64,000 nt of DNA from CBDANW01 sp965197825 (GTDB lineage Bacteria; Acidobacteriota; Vicinamibacteria; Marinacidobacterales; DATDRI01): NCBI GenBank assembly GCA_965197825.1, contig CBDANW010000003.1:1054001-1118000 (forward strand), read 5' to 3'. Below are positions 19,056-29,246 of the stretch, piece by piece. Positions within the stretch are counted from its first letter, which is position 1. Every line of letters begins with the position of its first letter. The translations under genes were made by a program, and so were the position numbers. The notes under the pieces are model-generated. The model made no database searches and was not told the origin of the DNA. It saw nothing but the letters and a program-made list of their open reading frames with translations.

Positions 19056-19115
19056 CTACGAGGCCGCCACCTCCACGGAAACTTCAAAAGACGTACTCAC
19101 AGGACCACCTCCTTT
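19056..19115 (-). other. Perfect Shine-Dalgarno in front of a 14-codon frame
   Basis: On the minus strand AAAGGAGGTGGTCC (19102-19115) is nearly complementary to the 16S rRNA 3' end and is ideally spaced from GTG 19100. The frame reads MSTSFEVSVEVAAS and stops at TAG 19056. Just beyond is a seven-base inverted repeat (ACCCCGC / GCGGGGT). Such long Shine-Dalgarno sequences often serve small peptide genes. It may be a real mini-gene or the 5' end of a gene lost to a frameshift. Confidence 0.3.
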
Positions 19116-19509
19116 CTGAGCGTATCCCCAATCGACGGGCCCCACCCGTCCGGCTCCTGGGCCGCCCAAGCCCCATCGGAACCGCCACGCCCGAGCAGGA
19201 GTTCGCTGCAGCGTGGGTCCATATCTCTACCTTCATGCAACTCGGAGACTGTGTCAAGCACGGGACGACCATCGAGTTGGGAGGGGAATCCCCTGCAACT
19301 TTTGGAATTTCACAGGGGGAATTCCCCTCACCTCTGTCGGGTCGGTCCCACAATTCGGGCATGCGGCGTTGATGAAAAACCGCCTAAGCGCTACAAACAA
19401 TGCGGTTCCGGGAGCAAGTCGACCTTCTGCCCGAAGGCATGCATTTTGCTGAATGTGAACGGAGGCCAGCCAGCAGCACCCTACCTCGAGGCTGTCAACG
19501 AGTCGGACC
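19116..19509. other. Stretch without a convincing gene
   Basis: Low-quality frames on both strands only. There is a local repeat of AGGGGAAT / GGGGGAATTCCCCT near 19280-19325. Nothing recognised. Confidence 0.3.
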
Positions 19510-20117
19510 ATGACTACCGCAAAATCGCAAAACGCGACTGCTATCCGAGCCGCATTGGCGACCGCACTGGGAAGCCGCTACGAGATTCTCGAGAAGGTAG
19601 GCGCCGGCGCCGTTGCCGAGGTTTACAAGGCGCGCGACACGGCACTCGACGCATGGTGGCGATCAAGTACTTCAGCCTGGAAACCTTGGCCTACCCCGGC
19701 CAGATGGACAACCTCAAGGAACGCTTCACGCGGGAAGCGCAGGTCGCGGCTCAACTTCATCACAACAACATCGTGACCACGTACGACATCGTCTCGACCG
19801 CCGATGCCAATCTCTTGGTCATGGAGTTCGTGAAAGGCGTCACGCTCCAGTCCGTGCTCTCTTCCAAGAAGCTGAGACTCGCGGAGACGATACAGATCTT
19901 GTCCCAGGTAGCCGCGGCGCTCGACTACGCACACGCGCGCAAGGTGGTCCACCGGGACGTGAAGCCGGCCAACATCTTGGTCGCGTCCTCGGGAGAGGCA
20001 AAGGTTGCCGATTTCGGAATCGCCAAGGCAGAGTCCTCGAAGGAACTGACCGCCCAAGGGGGTGTCCTGGGAACGCCAGACTACATGTCTCCCGAGTAAG
20101 CCATGGAGCGGACTCTC
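19510..20117 (+). pseudogene. Ser/Thr protein kinase, N-terminal two thirds only
   Basis: Hanks-type kinase fragment. Glycine loop EKVGAGAVAEVYKARDTALD at about residues 28-47, ATP-binding Lys in MVAIKYF, catalytic loop VVHRDVKPANIL, DFG motif as VADFGIAKAE, and the activation segment end GTPDYMSPE. A base is missing near 19650 (before CGCATGGTGG). The APE-type motif ends at TAA 20097, where the family has Gln (CAA), followed by AMERTLG before homology ends. The C-lobe after subdomain VIII is absent, because the sequence runs directly into a DnaJ-type gene fragment. Non-functional as it stands. Confidence 0.72.
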
Positions 20118-20600
20118 GGACCATAAAGAAAGCCTTCCGAGAGAAGACGTTCAAATATCATCCCGACCGACACCATGGCCTCGGCGATCTCGTCCTGCAG
20201 AAGAAGCTCTCCTTTATTTTCACCCGCCTCAATGAGGCGTTCGCCAACCTTTCCAATGAAGCGGGGGCCGTCTCGAAACCGCCTGCTGCGACGACCAGCC
20301 TCCAAACCAGCGAGCCACCAGCACAGGACGAGAGTGGGCGGGCGAGAGCGCTCTATCTACAAGCGAAGCGGGCCTACGATAAGACGGATTACTGGGAGAC
20401 CATCCAATTTTGCCGGGAAGCCATCGAGATCGTCAATGACCAGGCCGAATACTTCTATCTCCTCGCGCGGGCTCTCGCGCGAAATGCGAGCTGGCGCAAG
20501 GAAGCCGAGGAGAACCTTCGCACCGCAAACAAACTGGACCCGATGAACGTGGAGTACCTCGCCGCGCTCGGCGAAATCTATCGGCGTGAGGGCCTGGAAG
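20118..20600 (+). pseudogene. DnaJ-domain/TPR protein fragment
   Basis: The frame reading KKAFREKTFKYHPDRHHGLG carries the J-domain helices II-III with the HPD tripeptide (near nt 20160), then RLNEAFANLSNEAG. A linker follows and then TPR units (ARALYLQAKRAYDKTDYWET, FYLLARALARNASWRKEAEE, ANKLDPMNVEYLAALGEIYR). The start of the J domain and any upstream domain are missing: the coding sense begins abruptly behind the kinase fragment. The 3' end is also cut, near 20600, by a fragment of a gene on the other strand. Confidence 0.6.
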
Positions 20601-20827
20601 TCCCCCGGATCCGTTCGCGGTCCTTGAGGTGTTTGCGGATGTCAGCGGCCGTGATCGGCTCCCGTCTTCCGGTCTAGATTGAGCCCATCTTGAGACATCG
20701 AGAGCTGGTAGAAGGCCTTTAGCTCGACCCATCGCTCCTCATCGCCCTGGGGCAGATTACCCCCCGTGCGCATCTTGGCATCGTTCAGCGCCCCAAACTC
20801 GGCAATGAGATCGAGAACGGTCTTCAT
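20601..20827 (-). pseudogene. N-terminal fragment of a PilZ-type protein
   Basis: Starts at ATG 20827 (MKTVLDLIAEFGALNDAKMR) and reads GDEERWVELKAFYQLSMSQD, then shifts frame near 20670 to REPITAADIRKHLKDRERIR before homology is cut off near 20600. The opening resembles N-termini of acidobacterial PilZ-domain (c-di-GMP receptor) proteins as I recall them; the PilZ domain itself is absent. It faces the DnaJ/TPR fragment tail to tail across a deletion junction. Confidence 0.4.
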
Positions 20828-20845
20828 CGTGGCAGAGCTTCAATC

Positions 20846-20908
20846 TTATTCTGGGAGCTCGAAGTTGGGGTCGATACTCTTTGCTTGCTGGAACATCTTG
20901 CGCGCTCG
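20846..20908 (-). pseudogene. C-terminal fragment of a TPR protein
   Basis: Only the last 20 or so codons are left: RARKMFQQAKSIDPNFELPE, a typical final TPR helix, with TAA at 20846. Its body is replaced by the NHL-repeat gene on the other strand. It precedes the PilZ-type start by 18 bases, so the two were probably neighbours in one operon. Confidence 0.4.
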
Positions 20909-22067
20909 ATGCTGGACGAGACGGCGGCGGCTCAGCAGACGGGTGTGGAAGCGCCCATGTTCGAGGTGGATCCTCTGTGGCCCAAGCCGCTGCCCAATCA
21001 TTGGATTTTGGGTTCCACGATCGGTATCACAGTTGACCCCCGAGACCATATCTTCATCATCCATCGACAAGGCACCTTGAATCCGAACACAGAGTCGGAT
21101 GCCGCGAGCGATCCGCCGACCGCCGTCGATTGCTGCGTGCCGGCACCGAACGTCCTCGAGTTCGACCCCGAGGGGAATCTTGTTGGCCACTGGGGTGGGC
21201 CGGGCGAAGGTTACGAGTGGCCACAATCGAACCACGGCATCACCATGGATCCCATGGGAAATATGTGGATCGGTGGGAACGGGCGGACGGACTCCCACAT
21301 CCTGAAGTTCACGCGCGACGGAAAATTCATCAAGCAGTTCGGCCATCAGGGGGCGCGCAGCGCACCGCCCGCTGCCGGTCAGGACGAGCCGACCTACGTC
21401 GGCAACAGCCATGACGAAGAGAGCTTCGGGAGAGTGGCGAAAATCTCCTTCGACCCTCTAACCAACGAGGCGTACGTCGCCGACGGTTACCTCAACAAGC
21501 GCGTCGTCGTATTGGACATCGAGACCGGCGAGCGAAAACGCTTTTGGGGTGCCTACGGGAACGAGCCCGATGACAGCGACCTCGGTCCCTACGATCCGAG
21601 CGCTCCCCCGGCCAAGCAGTTCCGAAATCCGGTCCACTGCGCCGAGCCCACGACGGACCGGCTGGTCTACGTCTGCGATCGCGTGAACAACCGAATCCAA
21701 GGTCTTCCAGCTCGACGGCACGTACGTCGACGAGCTGATTGTTGCCAAAGAGACCCGCGGCAGCGGAGCAGCCTGGGACTTTGCTCTCTCGCACGACCCC
21801 GAGCAGAAGTACATCTACCTCACCGACGGCAAGAACGAGAAGGTCTACATCATCGAGCGCAAGTCCCTCACGGTTCTGACGAGCTTTGGTGACGGTGGAC
21901 GTCAGCCCAGCCAGTTCTTCGGCGTGCACAGCATCGACGTCGACTCCCAGGGCAACATCTACACGACCGAGACCTACGAGGGTAAGCGCCTACAGAAGTT
22001 CGTGTACAAGGGAATCGGGCCGGTCACAAAGAAGGACCAAGGCGTGATCTGGCCGACGTCCGAGTAG
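20909..22067 (+). pseudogene. NHL-repeat/six-bladed beta-propeller protein, 5' end lost and one frameshift
   Basis: Propeller of NHL-like blades: FEVDPLWPKPLPNHWILGST, ITVDPRDHIFIIHR, GITMDPMGNMWIGGNG, then VHSIDVDSQGNIYTTETYEG near the end. Members are usually secreted, but no signal peptide is found: the reading sense begins at MLDETAAAQQTGVEAP beside the TPR fragment, so the true start seems deleted. An extra G near 21700 shifts the frame (NNRIQ, then VFQLDGTYVDELIVAKETRG). Ends at TAG 22067. Function unknown; peptidyl-glycine-lyase-like propellers and sugar-binding propellers are both possible. Confidence 0.6.
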
Positions 22068-22096
22068 CTGTCACCGAAACTCAAGCGACCACTAAT

Positions 22097-23975
22097 CTAT
22101 GGCGTCTGGACGTCGTAGGCGTAGATCTTCCACTGGCCGTTTTCTTGCACCCACGCAAGCACAAGAGCTGCACCTTGCCCTTGTTCGACGAGGAACTGGA
22201 AGCCGGTGGCGAAGTAGTTCCCGTAGGCCCGCGCGGCGATCGCCTCCGAGGAGAATTCCTCGCCTCGGGTTCTCGCGGCGCAATCGAAGGCTTCCGCGAT
22301 CTCATCCGGCGTCGCGACCAACGTGTAGGCGCTCTCGTTAGGGTGCGTGACGACGCAGAGGGCCGGATTCGACACATCCACGCTCTGGATGATTTGCTCC
22401 AGGCTCGAGACATCCGGTAGTTGCTGACCAAGCTCCTCCATCCCCTCGCGAATATGCCGCCCGGCCTCCTCTGACGACTGTGCCTCCGGCACGTCGTCGC
22501 CACGGAAGAGGTTGTAACAGGAATACGCCCGTTGTGAGAGGTGGCCGAACGCCTGGTCGATGTTCTTGTCAACCAACCATGACCGGACGAAGTCCTCGGT
22601 GACGCTGATGAAGCGCGCGTCTCCGTCCGTGCGCTTGATCTCCACGGCCTCGGTCGGCTCGGTCGGCCGGAGGTCCGGCGTGTCGGGATCTTCTCTCGCC
22701 GGTTCGACCTCGTAGGACACGATCTTCCAAATACCATTTTCCTTTTCCCACAGGAGTGCTAGCGTGTCGCCCCTTGCCGGCCCATCGAGATAGAAGATCG
22801 AGCCGTAGTATTTTCCGAAACGCCCCGGCCGGCTCGCGGATGCTTGTGAGACGACCTCGGTACGGTTGATGCACTCGAAGCTCGACGCCAGGTCCTCGGC
22901 AACCTCGTAAAGCACAAACTAGCGCGTGGTGCGGATTCTCGATGAGCCTGAGCGATGGATCGACGAGTCGCACGCCAATGGTTACTTCCTCCAGGCTCGA
23001 TTTGGGACCGATGACTCGCTTTGCGTCCGCCATGCCCTTCATCAAGATGAAGGGTGCCATGCCGCGCTCGAGGGGCTCCTCGAGCTCGAGGCATTCATAG
23101 GCCCGCTCGGACATGTAGCTCACAGCAATGTTCGGACGTCCTTCCACTAACCACGAGTTCAGGAAACCGTAGACGGCGTCATGGAAATCGCCCCTCCCGG
23201 CGGGCGGCTCCGCCGGGATAATTTCATCACTCACCTCGGCCGGTTCCTCGCCGCTGGCGGCGGGCAGACCGAACAACCCGCGCCACCAATCTTCGAGACC
23301 GCCGCCCCAGCGGTTCACATGACGGTCGTGGTTGTTCCCGGCGCGAACGTCGGAGTTGGAGCTCCTGAGGTGTCCGTTGAAAAGCGCCTGCGGAAACTTA
23401 GAAGAACGGTAATCGACGTCGATATCGGCGCGGTTCGTCGCGCGCGATCGAAACCTGGATCGAAGGAGCCGTGACCGTTTGCCGATAATTGACGGGATAG
23501 CCCTTGTGATAGATGGTGTTGTCGCCCTTGCGCTGGAACTGCTGGCTCCTCTCCATGATCTCCCTCGCGTCGGGCTTCAGCACGGCGGAGATCCGGAATT
23601 GCTGGTCTCCCCCTGCTCCTTTGATTTTTCCCTTGATGGTTTCCAGCTGAGCCACCAGATCCAGCGCCGTTCCCAAGGACTGACCCGATTCATCGGTAAG
23701 CTCGGTCGTCATCAAGGCATGGGTGACCGCGTCGAACGTCGTTCTCGAGGAAAGCCTCGCGAGATTGTAGACCACGTCCGGGGGAGCGGACCTCCCGATG
23801 ACCTCGTTGAAAGCGACGGATCCAGTCGTCGATGAGCCGGCGTTGACCGGGCTCGAGAAGATCGTAGGTGCCACCGAATTGCCGCTGCTCATCCCCTTGA
23901 GAGGAATTGGGGCAGACCGGCGGGGGCGGAGAGAAGGCTGGCGAAAAATAGAACCCCGGCGGGCATTACGCGCAT
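22097..23975 (-). pseudogene. Large secreted protein of unknown function, several frameshifts
   Basis: One gene spread over several frames. It starts at ATG 23975, behind AGCGAGGTG, with a signal peptide (MRVMPAGVLFFASLLSAPAG). The frame shifts near 23890 to GMSSGNSVAPTIFSSPVNAG and SAPPDVVYNLARLSSRTTFD, again near 23430 to RADIDVDYRSSKFPQALFNG and NNHDRHVNRWGGGLEDWWRG, and again near 22915-22925 to LYEVAEDLASSFECI, continuing to TAG 22097. The repaired protein is about 620 residues. Two similar segments (FLNSWLVEGRPNIAVSYMSE and FVRSWLVDKNIDQAFGHLSQ) suggest an internally duplicated domain. I do not recognise a named family. Confidence 0.5.
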
Positions 23976-24111
23976 GTCACACCTCGCTTTTCCAACGCCG
24001 GGAAGCTACCACGCCTGTCCCGAGTTTCCAAGCCCCCGCCGTTGATCACCGTCGACCTAAACCGGTATCATCATCACCCTGGACCCCCCCGGAGAAGAAA
24101 CGAGGAAGCCC

Positions 24112-24852
24112 GTGTCAGATACGATTCTCTACGAATCGAACGACCGGATCGCGGTCATCACCCTGAACCGCCCGGAAAAGCTCAACGCCATGAACGACGA
24201 CATGTGGGGCGCTCTGGAGGCGACGTGGCAGCGATTCGCCTACAGCGATGATCGGGTGGCGGTCCTCACCGGTGCCGGAGACAAGGCCTTCTGTGTTGGT
24301 GCCGACCTGGAAGGCCCGTCTCTCGAGGTCTGGCGCACCATTCCGGGGCACATCGTCGATATCGAAAAGCCCGTCATTTCAGCGGTGTTCGGTCACTGCC
24401 TGGGAGGCGGGATGGGCCTGGTTCAGCACTCGGACATTTGCGTCGCCGCCGACGATACGAAGTTTGCGTTCCCCGAGGCCAAGGTTGGGCTCTCCATCGG
24501 TGGCGCGAGCTCTCTGGTCTCGCGCATTCCCCACAAGATCGCCATGGAGCTGATGCTCACCGGGAATCGCATTGACGCCCCCCGGGCATACGAGCTGGGC
24601 CTGGTGAACAGGGTCGTCCCGCGCGCCGAGCTCATGGATGCCGCGATGGAGTACGCCACTCGCATCGCCGAAAACGCCCCGCTGGTGTTGGCGATGTTGA
24701 AGAAATACGCCCGAGCCGCGATGCCCAAGGGCCCGACCGAGCTTGCCGCTCTTTATCGGCGTGAAGCCGAAATGATCTTTGCCAGTAAAGACGCCAAGGA
24801 AGGTGTCGCGGCCTTCCGCGAGAAACGTAAGCCCAAGTTCCTGGGAATGTAA
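24112..24852 (+). CDS. Enoyl-CoA hydratase/isomerase family protein
   Basis: Crotonase fold, 246 residues, GTG start. NRPEKLNAMNDDMWGALEAT opens the fold, CVGADLEGPS is the first oxyanion-hole loop, and GHCLGGGMGLVQHSDICVAA is the signature with the second oxyanion Gly. The family's catalytic Glu at the FPEAKVGLSIGGA position is present (PEAK). Likely in fatty acid, amino acid or aromatic degradation. Intact and isolated between two broken genes. Confidence 0.88.
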   Translation: MSDTILYESNDRIAVITLNRPEKLNAMNDDMWGALEATWQRFAYSDDRVAVLTGAGDKAFCVGADLEGPSLEVWRTIPGHIVDIEKPVISAVFGHCLGGGMGLVQHSDICVAADDTKFAFPEAKVGLSIGGASSLVSRIPHKIAMELMLTGNRIDAPRAYELGLVNRVVPRAELMDAAMEYATRIAENAPLVLAMLKKYARAAMPKGPTELAALYRREAEMIFASKDAKEGVAAFREKRKPKFLGM

Positions 24853-24872
24853 ACATCGGTCGGTATCGCGCG

Positions 24873-25589
24873 CTAAGTCGGGAACAACAGCGCGTTGAAC
24901 AAGAGCTTGTAGGTCTGATGGCTTTGGCCCCGGTGCTGGACGCGGAATCCCAGTAGCACCACGCGGCCCTCACCTACTGGCGCCTCCACGACGGCCGCCT
25001 TCTCGGAAATGACGTCCTCCCCCATCAGCCAACCGCTCTTGAGGAGATCCTCCTTCGGGTAGTGCGCGACGACGTGGTAGCCTTCGGGTAGTGCGCGACG
25101 ACGTGGTAGCCCTCGGGAAGCCCCGGCTCGATCCCCCGCTGGCGCTCGTAGCGCGTGGGCTCGCGACCGACCTCGAAAGCCGGGCTTCGGGCGAAAAAGG
25201 CCGCCGCTTTCTCAGGCATACCCCAAGCGAGCGGATGCCGATTGTCGACTTCCAGGTTCAAGATCGTCCCCGGAATGAAGTACTCCGACTCGTCCTCGCC
25301 AGTCGTGATATCCCGAACCGGAATTCCAAAGGTCGTAACCGGAAGCTCCGATGCGCTATCCATGGCGACCAGGGTCCCTCCGGCCGCGGTGAATCGGTAG
25401 AGATTCAAGACGCCCTCCAGCATCATGCCGCCGGTGTACTCCGGAGGCATGGTTCCCTCGTCGAGCCCTCCGAGCATTCTGGAGAGATCGGCGTCCGGGA
25501 GCACGATGACTTCGAACTTTTCCTCGAGGTCTCCGACACGAATGACCTCGTCGTCGATGCTTATGAACGGAAAGTCGAACTGCTCTAGA
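24873..25589 (-). pseudogene. C-terminal part of an M14-type zinc carboxypeptidase
   Basis: This is the C-terminal class-I-amidotransferase-like domain that follows the peptidase in long bacterial M14 proteins: GTLVAMDSASELPVTTFGIP, LEVDNRHPLAWGMPEKAAAF, then in a shifted frame LKSGWLMGEDVISEKAAVVE and RVVLLGFRVQHRGQSHQTYK up to TAG 24873. The frame breaks inside a 29-base tandem duplication (25052-25109). Homology begins at EQFDFPFISIDDEVIRVGDL at the boundary with mobile element copy A (25590). The zinc-binding peptidase domain is missing entirely. Confidence 0.65.
25052..25109. repeat. Perfect 29-base tandem duplication
   Basis: The 29 bases at 25052-25080 are repeated exactly at 25081-25109. 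Since 29 is not a multiple of three, the duplication breaks the M14 reading frame. Confidence 0.95.
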
Positions 25590-26306
25590 GTTACGAGTAC
25601 CTCGATTTGCTCGAAGCGGGGGGATTGGTGGAGCTACCCCGTCGTCGCGGCCCCACGAGCATCCACTACACGAAGGCTGGACGAAAGGGGTCTCGTCGAG
25701 AGGGCAATCTATCGGACGTGGCGCCGGTAACTCTGGGCTTGGTGGCGCACGCTGAGGAGCGAGCGCTGTGGAGGGAACTGGTCGAGCGTTACCACTACCT
25801 TCGGGCAGAAGGTGGCCTATGGCGCACACCTGCGTTACTTGGTCTGGAGCTCGAAATCTCGTCGTGAGCTGAGTGGGTGCGTGCAGTTCTCGTCGTCAGC
25901 GCGTCGTCTTCGGTCTCGTGACGGCTTCATCGGTTGGGATGACGCGACGCGGCAAAAGAACCTTCGGCGGGTGGTAAACAACAGTCGGTTCCTGATCCTG
26001 CCGTGGTTTTCCATCAAAGGCCTCGCGAGTCACGTGCTGTCGCTGGCAGCCCGAGTGGTGGTGGATGATTGGGAGGAAGCGTACGGTGTGAGGCCGGTGT
26101 TGCTCGAGACGTTTGTGGAGAGGGAGCGTAACGAGGGGACGTGCTACCTGGCGGCGAACTGGATGGACGTGGGATCGACTACTGGGCGTGGCCGTATGGA
26201 CCGACACAACAAAGAGGCGAAGCCGGTGAAACGGTGCCTGGTATATCCGCTGGTGCGTGAGTTTCGCCGCGAGCTCGGGGTTGTGGATGAAGGTCGAGCG
26301 GGCTGA
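25590..26306 (+). pseudogene. DruA-like DUF4338 protein, copy A, 5' truncated and frameshifted
   Basis: DUF4338 is the domain of DruA in Druantia defence systems and of many transposon-linked proteins. The first frame gives LLEAGGLVELPRRR to RYHYL. A +1 shift near 25800-25812 leads to YGAHLRYLVWSSKSRRELSG, IGWDDATRQKNLRRVVNNSR, FLILPW, RPVLLETFVERERNEGTCYL and GRGRMDRHN, the conserved core. The same shift is present in copy B. The N-terminal ~70 codons are missing. It overlaps the start of tnpC (ATG 26287). Confidence 0.65.
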
Positions 26307-26825
26307 GCTGCTCCACCTGGAAGAGCGTCTATCGAGAGGAGAGCTTCCCGAGGAAGCTTGCCCGGTTCTGCTCGAGACAGTTCGCCACGTTCTACGATGC
26401 CGCTATCGTCGAGGCGTGAGCACGCCGACGACGGAACGTCGCGCGAAACGGAAAGAAGCTGAAAAGGAAAGGAAAGAGAAAGTGTCATGGCCGTAATGGG
26501 GCCAAGGACTACACAGGCGCCAAACGGGAGACGGTGAGCCATGGCGAAGTGAAAGCGGGCGGCCCATACCCCGAGCCTCTGTGCCAAGGCAAGCTCTATG
26601 ACACCCAAGCTCCGAGAAAGGATGTGGAGCTGAAAGCTCAGCCCCCGATCCAGGCGACGGTATACGAACGCCAGATGCTGCGATGCGCAGGTTGCCAGAA
26701 GACGTTCACCGCGCCGCTTCCGCCTCAGGCTGGAGCAAGCAAGTACCATCCGAGTGTGGATGCGGTCGTTTCGGTATTGCGCTACGCCATGGGCATGCCT
26801 CATCACCGCCTGGCGCAGTGGCAGA

Positions 26826-28302
26826 GAGTCAAGCCCATTCTTAGTTGAAACTCTCCACGGCTCACGTTTAAGCGACCTTCTTCTTCGATACGGTTGATGT
26901 CTTCGCCTCGATCTTCAGTTCCCGCTTGAGAGCTTCGCGAAGCTTGGGAAGATGGCGGTAGCCCACCACCTTCCTCAAGCGCGGTTCGATGTCTACGAGC
27001 GCCGTTGCCAACCAGCGCTGGCGTTGGCTCGAGTTCTTCCAGTGGTCGACCTTCGCGCAGCGTTCCTCGACGAGAGCATTGACGGACTCAAAGGCAGTTC
27101 GTCGTCTTGAACGAACGGCCCAGCACCGCGTGCACGCCGAGTCGATGCAACGTCAGCGTCTCCTCGAGGCCTTCCTCCAGGCTGCCAGCTGCGGATTGGT
27201 TCCGCTCTTCTAACTCACCGTGGAGTTGCTCGAGCGCAGTGAGGGCCTCTTCGTACTCCGGCCTGTTGTAGGCCCACTGGAGCCGCTTGCGCCATGACGC
27301 CTGCTCGCCCTTGGACAGGTAGCTCACTACGTTTTCACGTTTGTGCCACTGGCAGCGTTGTATCAGAGCCCGCTTACGGAATGCTTTCTTGACTGCCGCT
27401 TGGAGACCCTTGCCGCCGTCGATGATCACCAGCAGACCCTGGGAGATATCGAGTCCCCGCTCGAGCAGTGAACGCAGGAACGGCGTCAACACCTGCCCGT
27501 TCTCCGTGTCCGTCTCCACGAAGCCCAAGAAGCGTTTTTCCCCGCAAAGCGTGATGCCCAGAGCCACGACCATCGTTGCCTCGGCGAATGTCTTCCCATC
27601 CAGAAACAGCGCCACCACATCCTCGCCGGTCAGATCCCGTTCCTGCATCTCCCGCAGCTTCGCAGCGCTCGCTTGCACGAACCCTCGGGACACCGTTGAG
27701 CTCGACAGCCCGATGGCGCCCGGAATCGCTTCCGCTGCCGCCTCGTAGTTGCGACAAGAGATTCCGTAGAGAACTCGTTTCAGCAGAAGATCATTCACCT
27801 CACCGCCGTGGCTCACCGCCTCGTAGCAGCGAAGCGGAATCTCTCCTCCCTCGATGCTCCGAACCCGTGGCACACGGATCGGTACCCGCTGGCCGCCAAG
27901 CCCTACCGTGCCCGGGTTGCTTCCGGGACGGCGACCGCGCTCCAGCTCGTCCTTGCGAGACTATCGCTCTCCCGCCAACGCCTTCACTCCGTCGTCGAGC
28001 AACTCGTGAACGTGCATTAGACCAAGGGGGACCAACGAACGGATCATCTCTACCTTGGCGTCCAGCGCGAGTTCCCCGTAATCCTCGTGCCTCACCATCT
28101 CGACCTCACCCAAACGACGGGTAGTGGGGTTTTTTTAAAGACCCCTCACCCAAACGACGCGACTTCTTGCGTTTATTGACCGAACGTAGCAGACTTCCCA
28201 TCTCGGCTTCCTTTCTTCGCGGCTTGATTTTGTTTTGTCCAACGCCATCAAACCACGGGGTTTGGAGCCGTTTCAATTCCCAACTAAGATTGGCACACTT
28301 TC
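26826..28302. mobile_element. IS256-family (Mutator-type) insertion in tnpC copy A
   Basis: Flanked by an exact 8-base direct repeat GTGGCAGA (26818-26825 and 28303-28310), as is usual for IS256; copy B shows the uninterrupted target with one GTGGCAGA. The imperfect terminal inverted repeats share TCTTAGTTG and ACGGCTC. Length about 1,477 bases. Orientation is minus. Confidence 0.85.
26868..28201 (-). pseudogene. IS256-family transposase, inactivated
   Basis: Start ATG 28201 (MGSLLRSVNKRKKSRRLG) has a GGAAG-type site. Family motifs: VVALFLDGKTFAEATMVVAL (first Asp region), GLLVIIDGGKGLQAAVKKAF, IQRCQWHKRENVVSYL, and the C-terminal ESVNALVEERCAKVDHWKNS. Three lesions: an insertion of about 41 bases at 28106-28160 flanked by a 15-base direct repeat, an in-frame TAG at 27961 where relatives have Tyr (GER-stop-SRKDEL), and a frameshift near 27090. 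Stop TAA at 26868. Confidence 0.8.
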
Positions 28303-29246
28303 GTGGCAGAAGTGGGCGGGGGCCTCCACGCAGTTCGAACGCGCCGAAGCAATGGCCAACGCCGTGTTGCCGGTTTTTCGCCACATGGAAACACTCGCCG
28401 CGAACCGGCCTCTGGTTCACAGTGACGACACCGGAGTTCGGATTCTCACATTGATGGCGGAGAACGAGACTTTAGCTCAAGGCGAGCGAACGGGCACCTT
28501 CACCACGGGCATTGTTGCCCGTGGCTTGGACAAAACGCTTGCTCCGATCGTTCTGTACGCGAGCGGACGACGTCATGCGGGCGAGAACATGGACCAGCTG
28601 TTGAATCAGCGCACGGTCCAGGCAAGCAAGGTCATCCATATGGCCGACGCCTCTTCGATGGCGCCGCGTTCACCGCTGCGGATCACTGCCAAGTGTATGG
28701 TGCATGCACGCCGCTACTTCATCGAAGCCGAGCCCGCCTTTCCTGAGCACTGTGACCGGGTGCTCGAGGACATCGCAGCCATCTACCGCAACGACGACGA
28801 CACACGCGGCATGGACCCCGATGAGCGACTTGCCTATCACCAACAACACAGCCGGCCGATAATGGATGCGCTCTATAAGTGGATCGAAGAGCAGTTCCGC
28901 GAGCGTGTGGTTGAGCCCAACAGCCGCCTCGGCAAAGCCTTTTCCTACGTCAAGAATCACTGGCAAGGGCTAACCCGGTTCCTCGAAGTGCCGGGTGTGC
29001 CCCTCGACAACAACGTTAGCGAACAGGAGCTGAAGCCCTCACAACGGCATCGTAAGAACTCACTGTTTTTCAGGACACAGGCTGGCGCCGATGTCGGCGA
29101 CGTGCTCCTGAGCATGATCCGGACCTCGGTAAAAAACAGTATCGACCCGGTGCACTACCTGACGAACATCTCCATGCACGCCCAAGACGCTAGAGCCGCA
29201 CCCGAGTCGTGGCTGCCTTGGAGCTATCAGGGAACGTTGAACAGGC

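Noticed and set aside
19081..19115. 3' end of a 16S rRNA gene (GGACCACCTCCTTT on the + strand)
   Set aside because: Only the anti-Shine-Dalgarno-like motif matches; no rRNA sequence precedes it. It is a Shine-Dalgarno on the minus strand.
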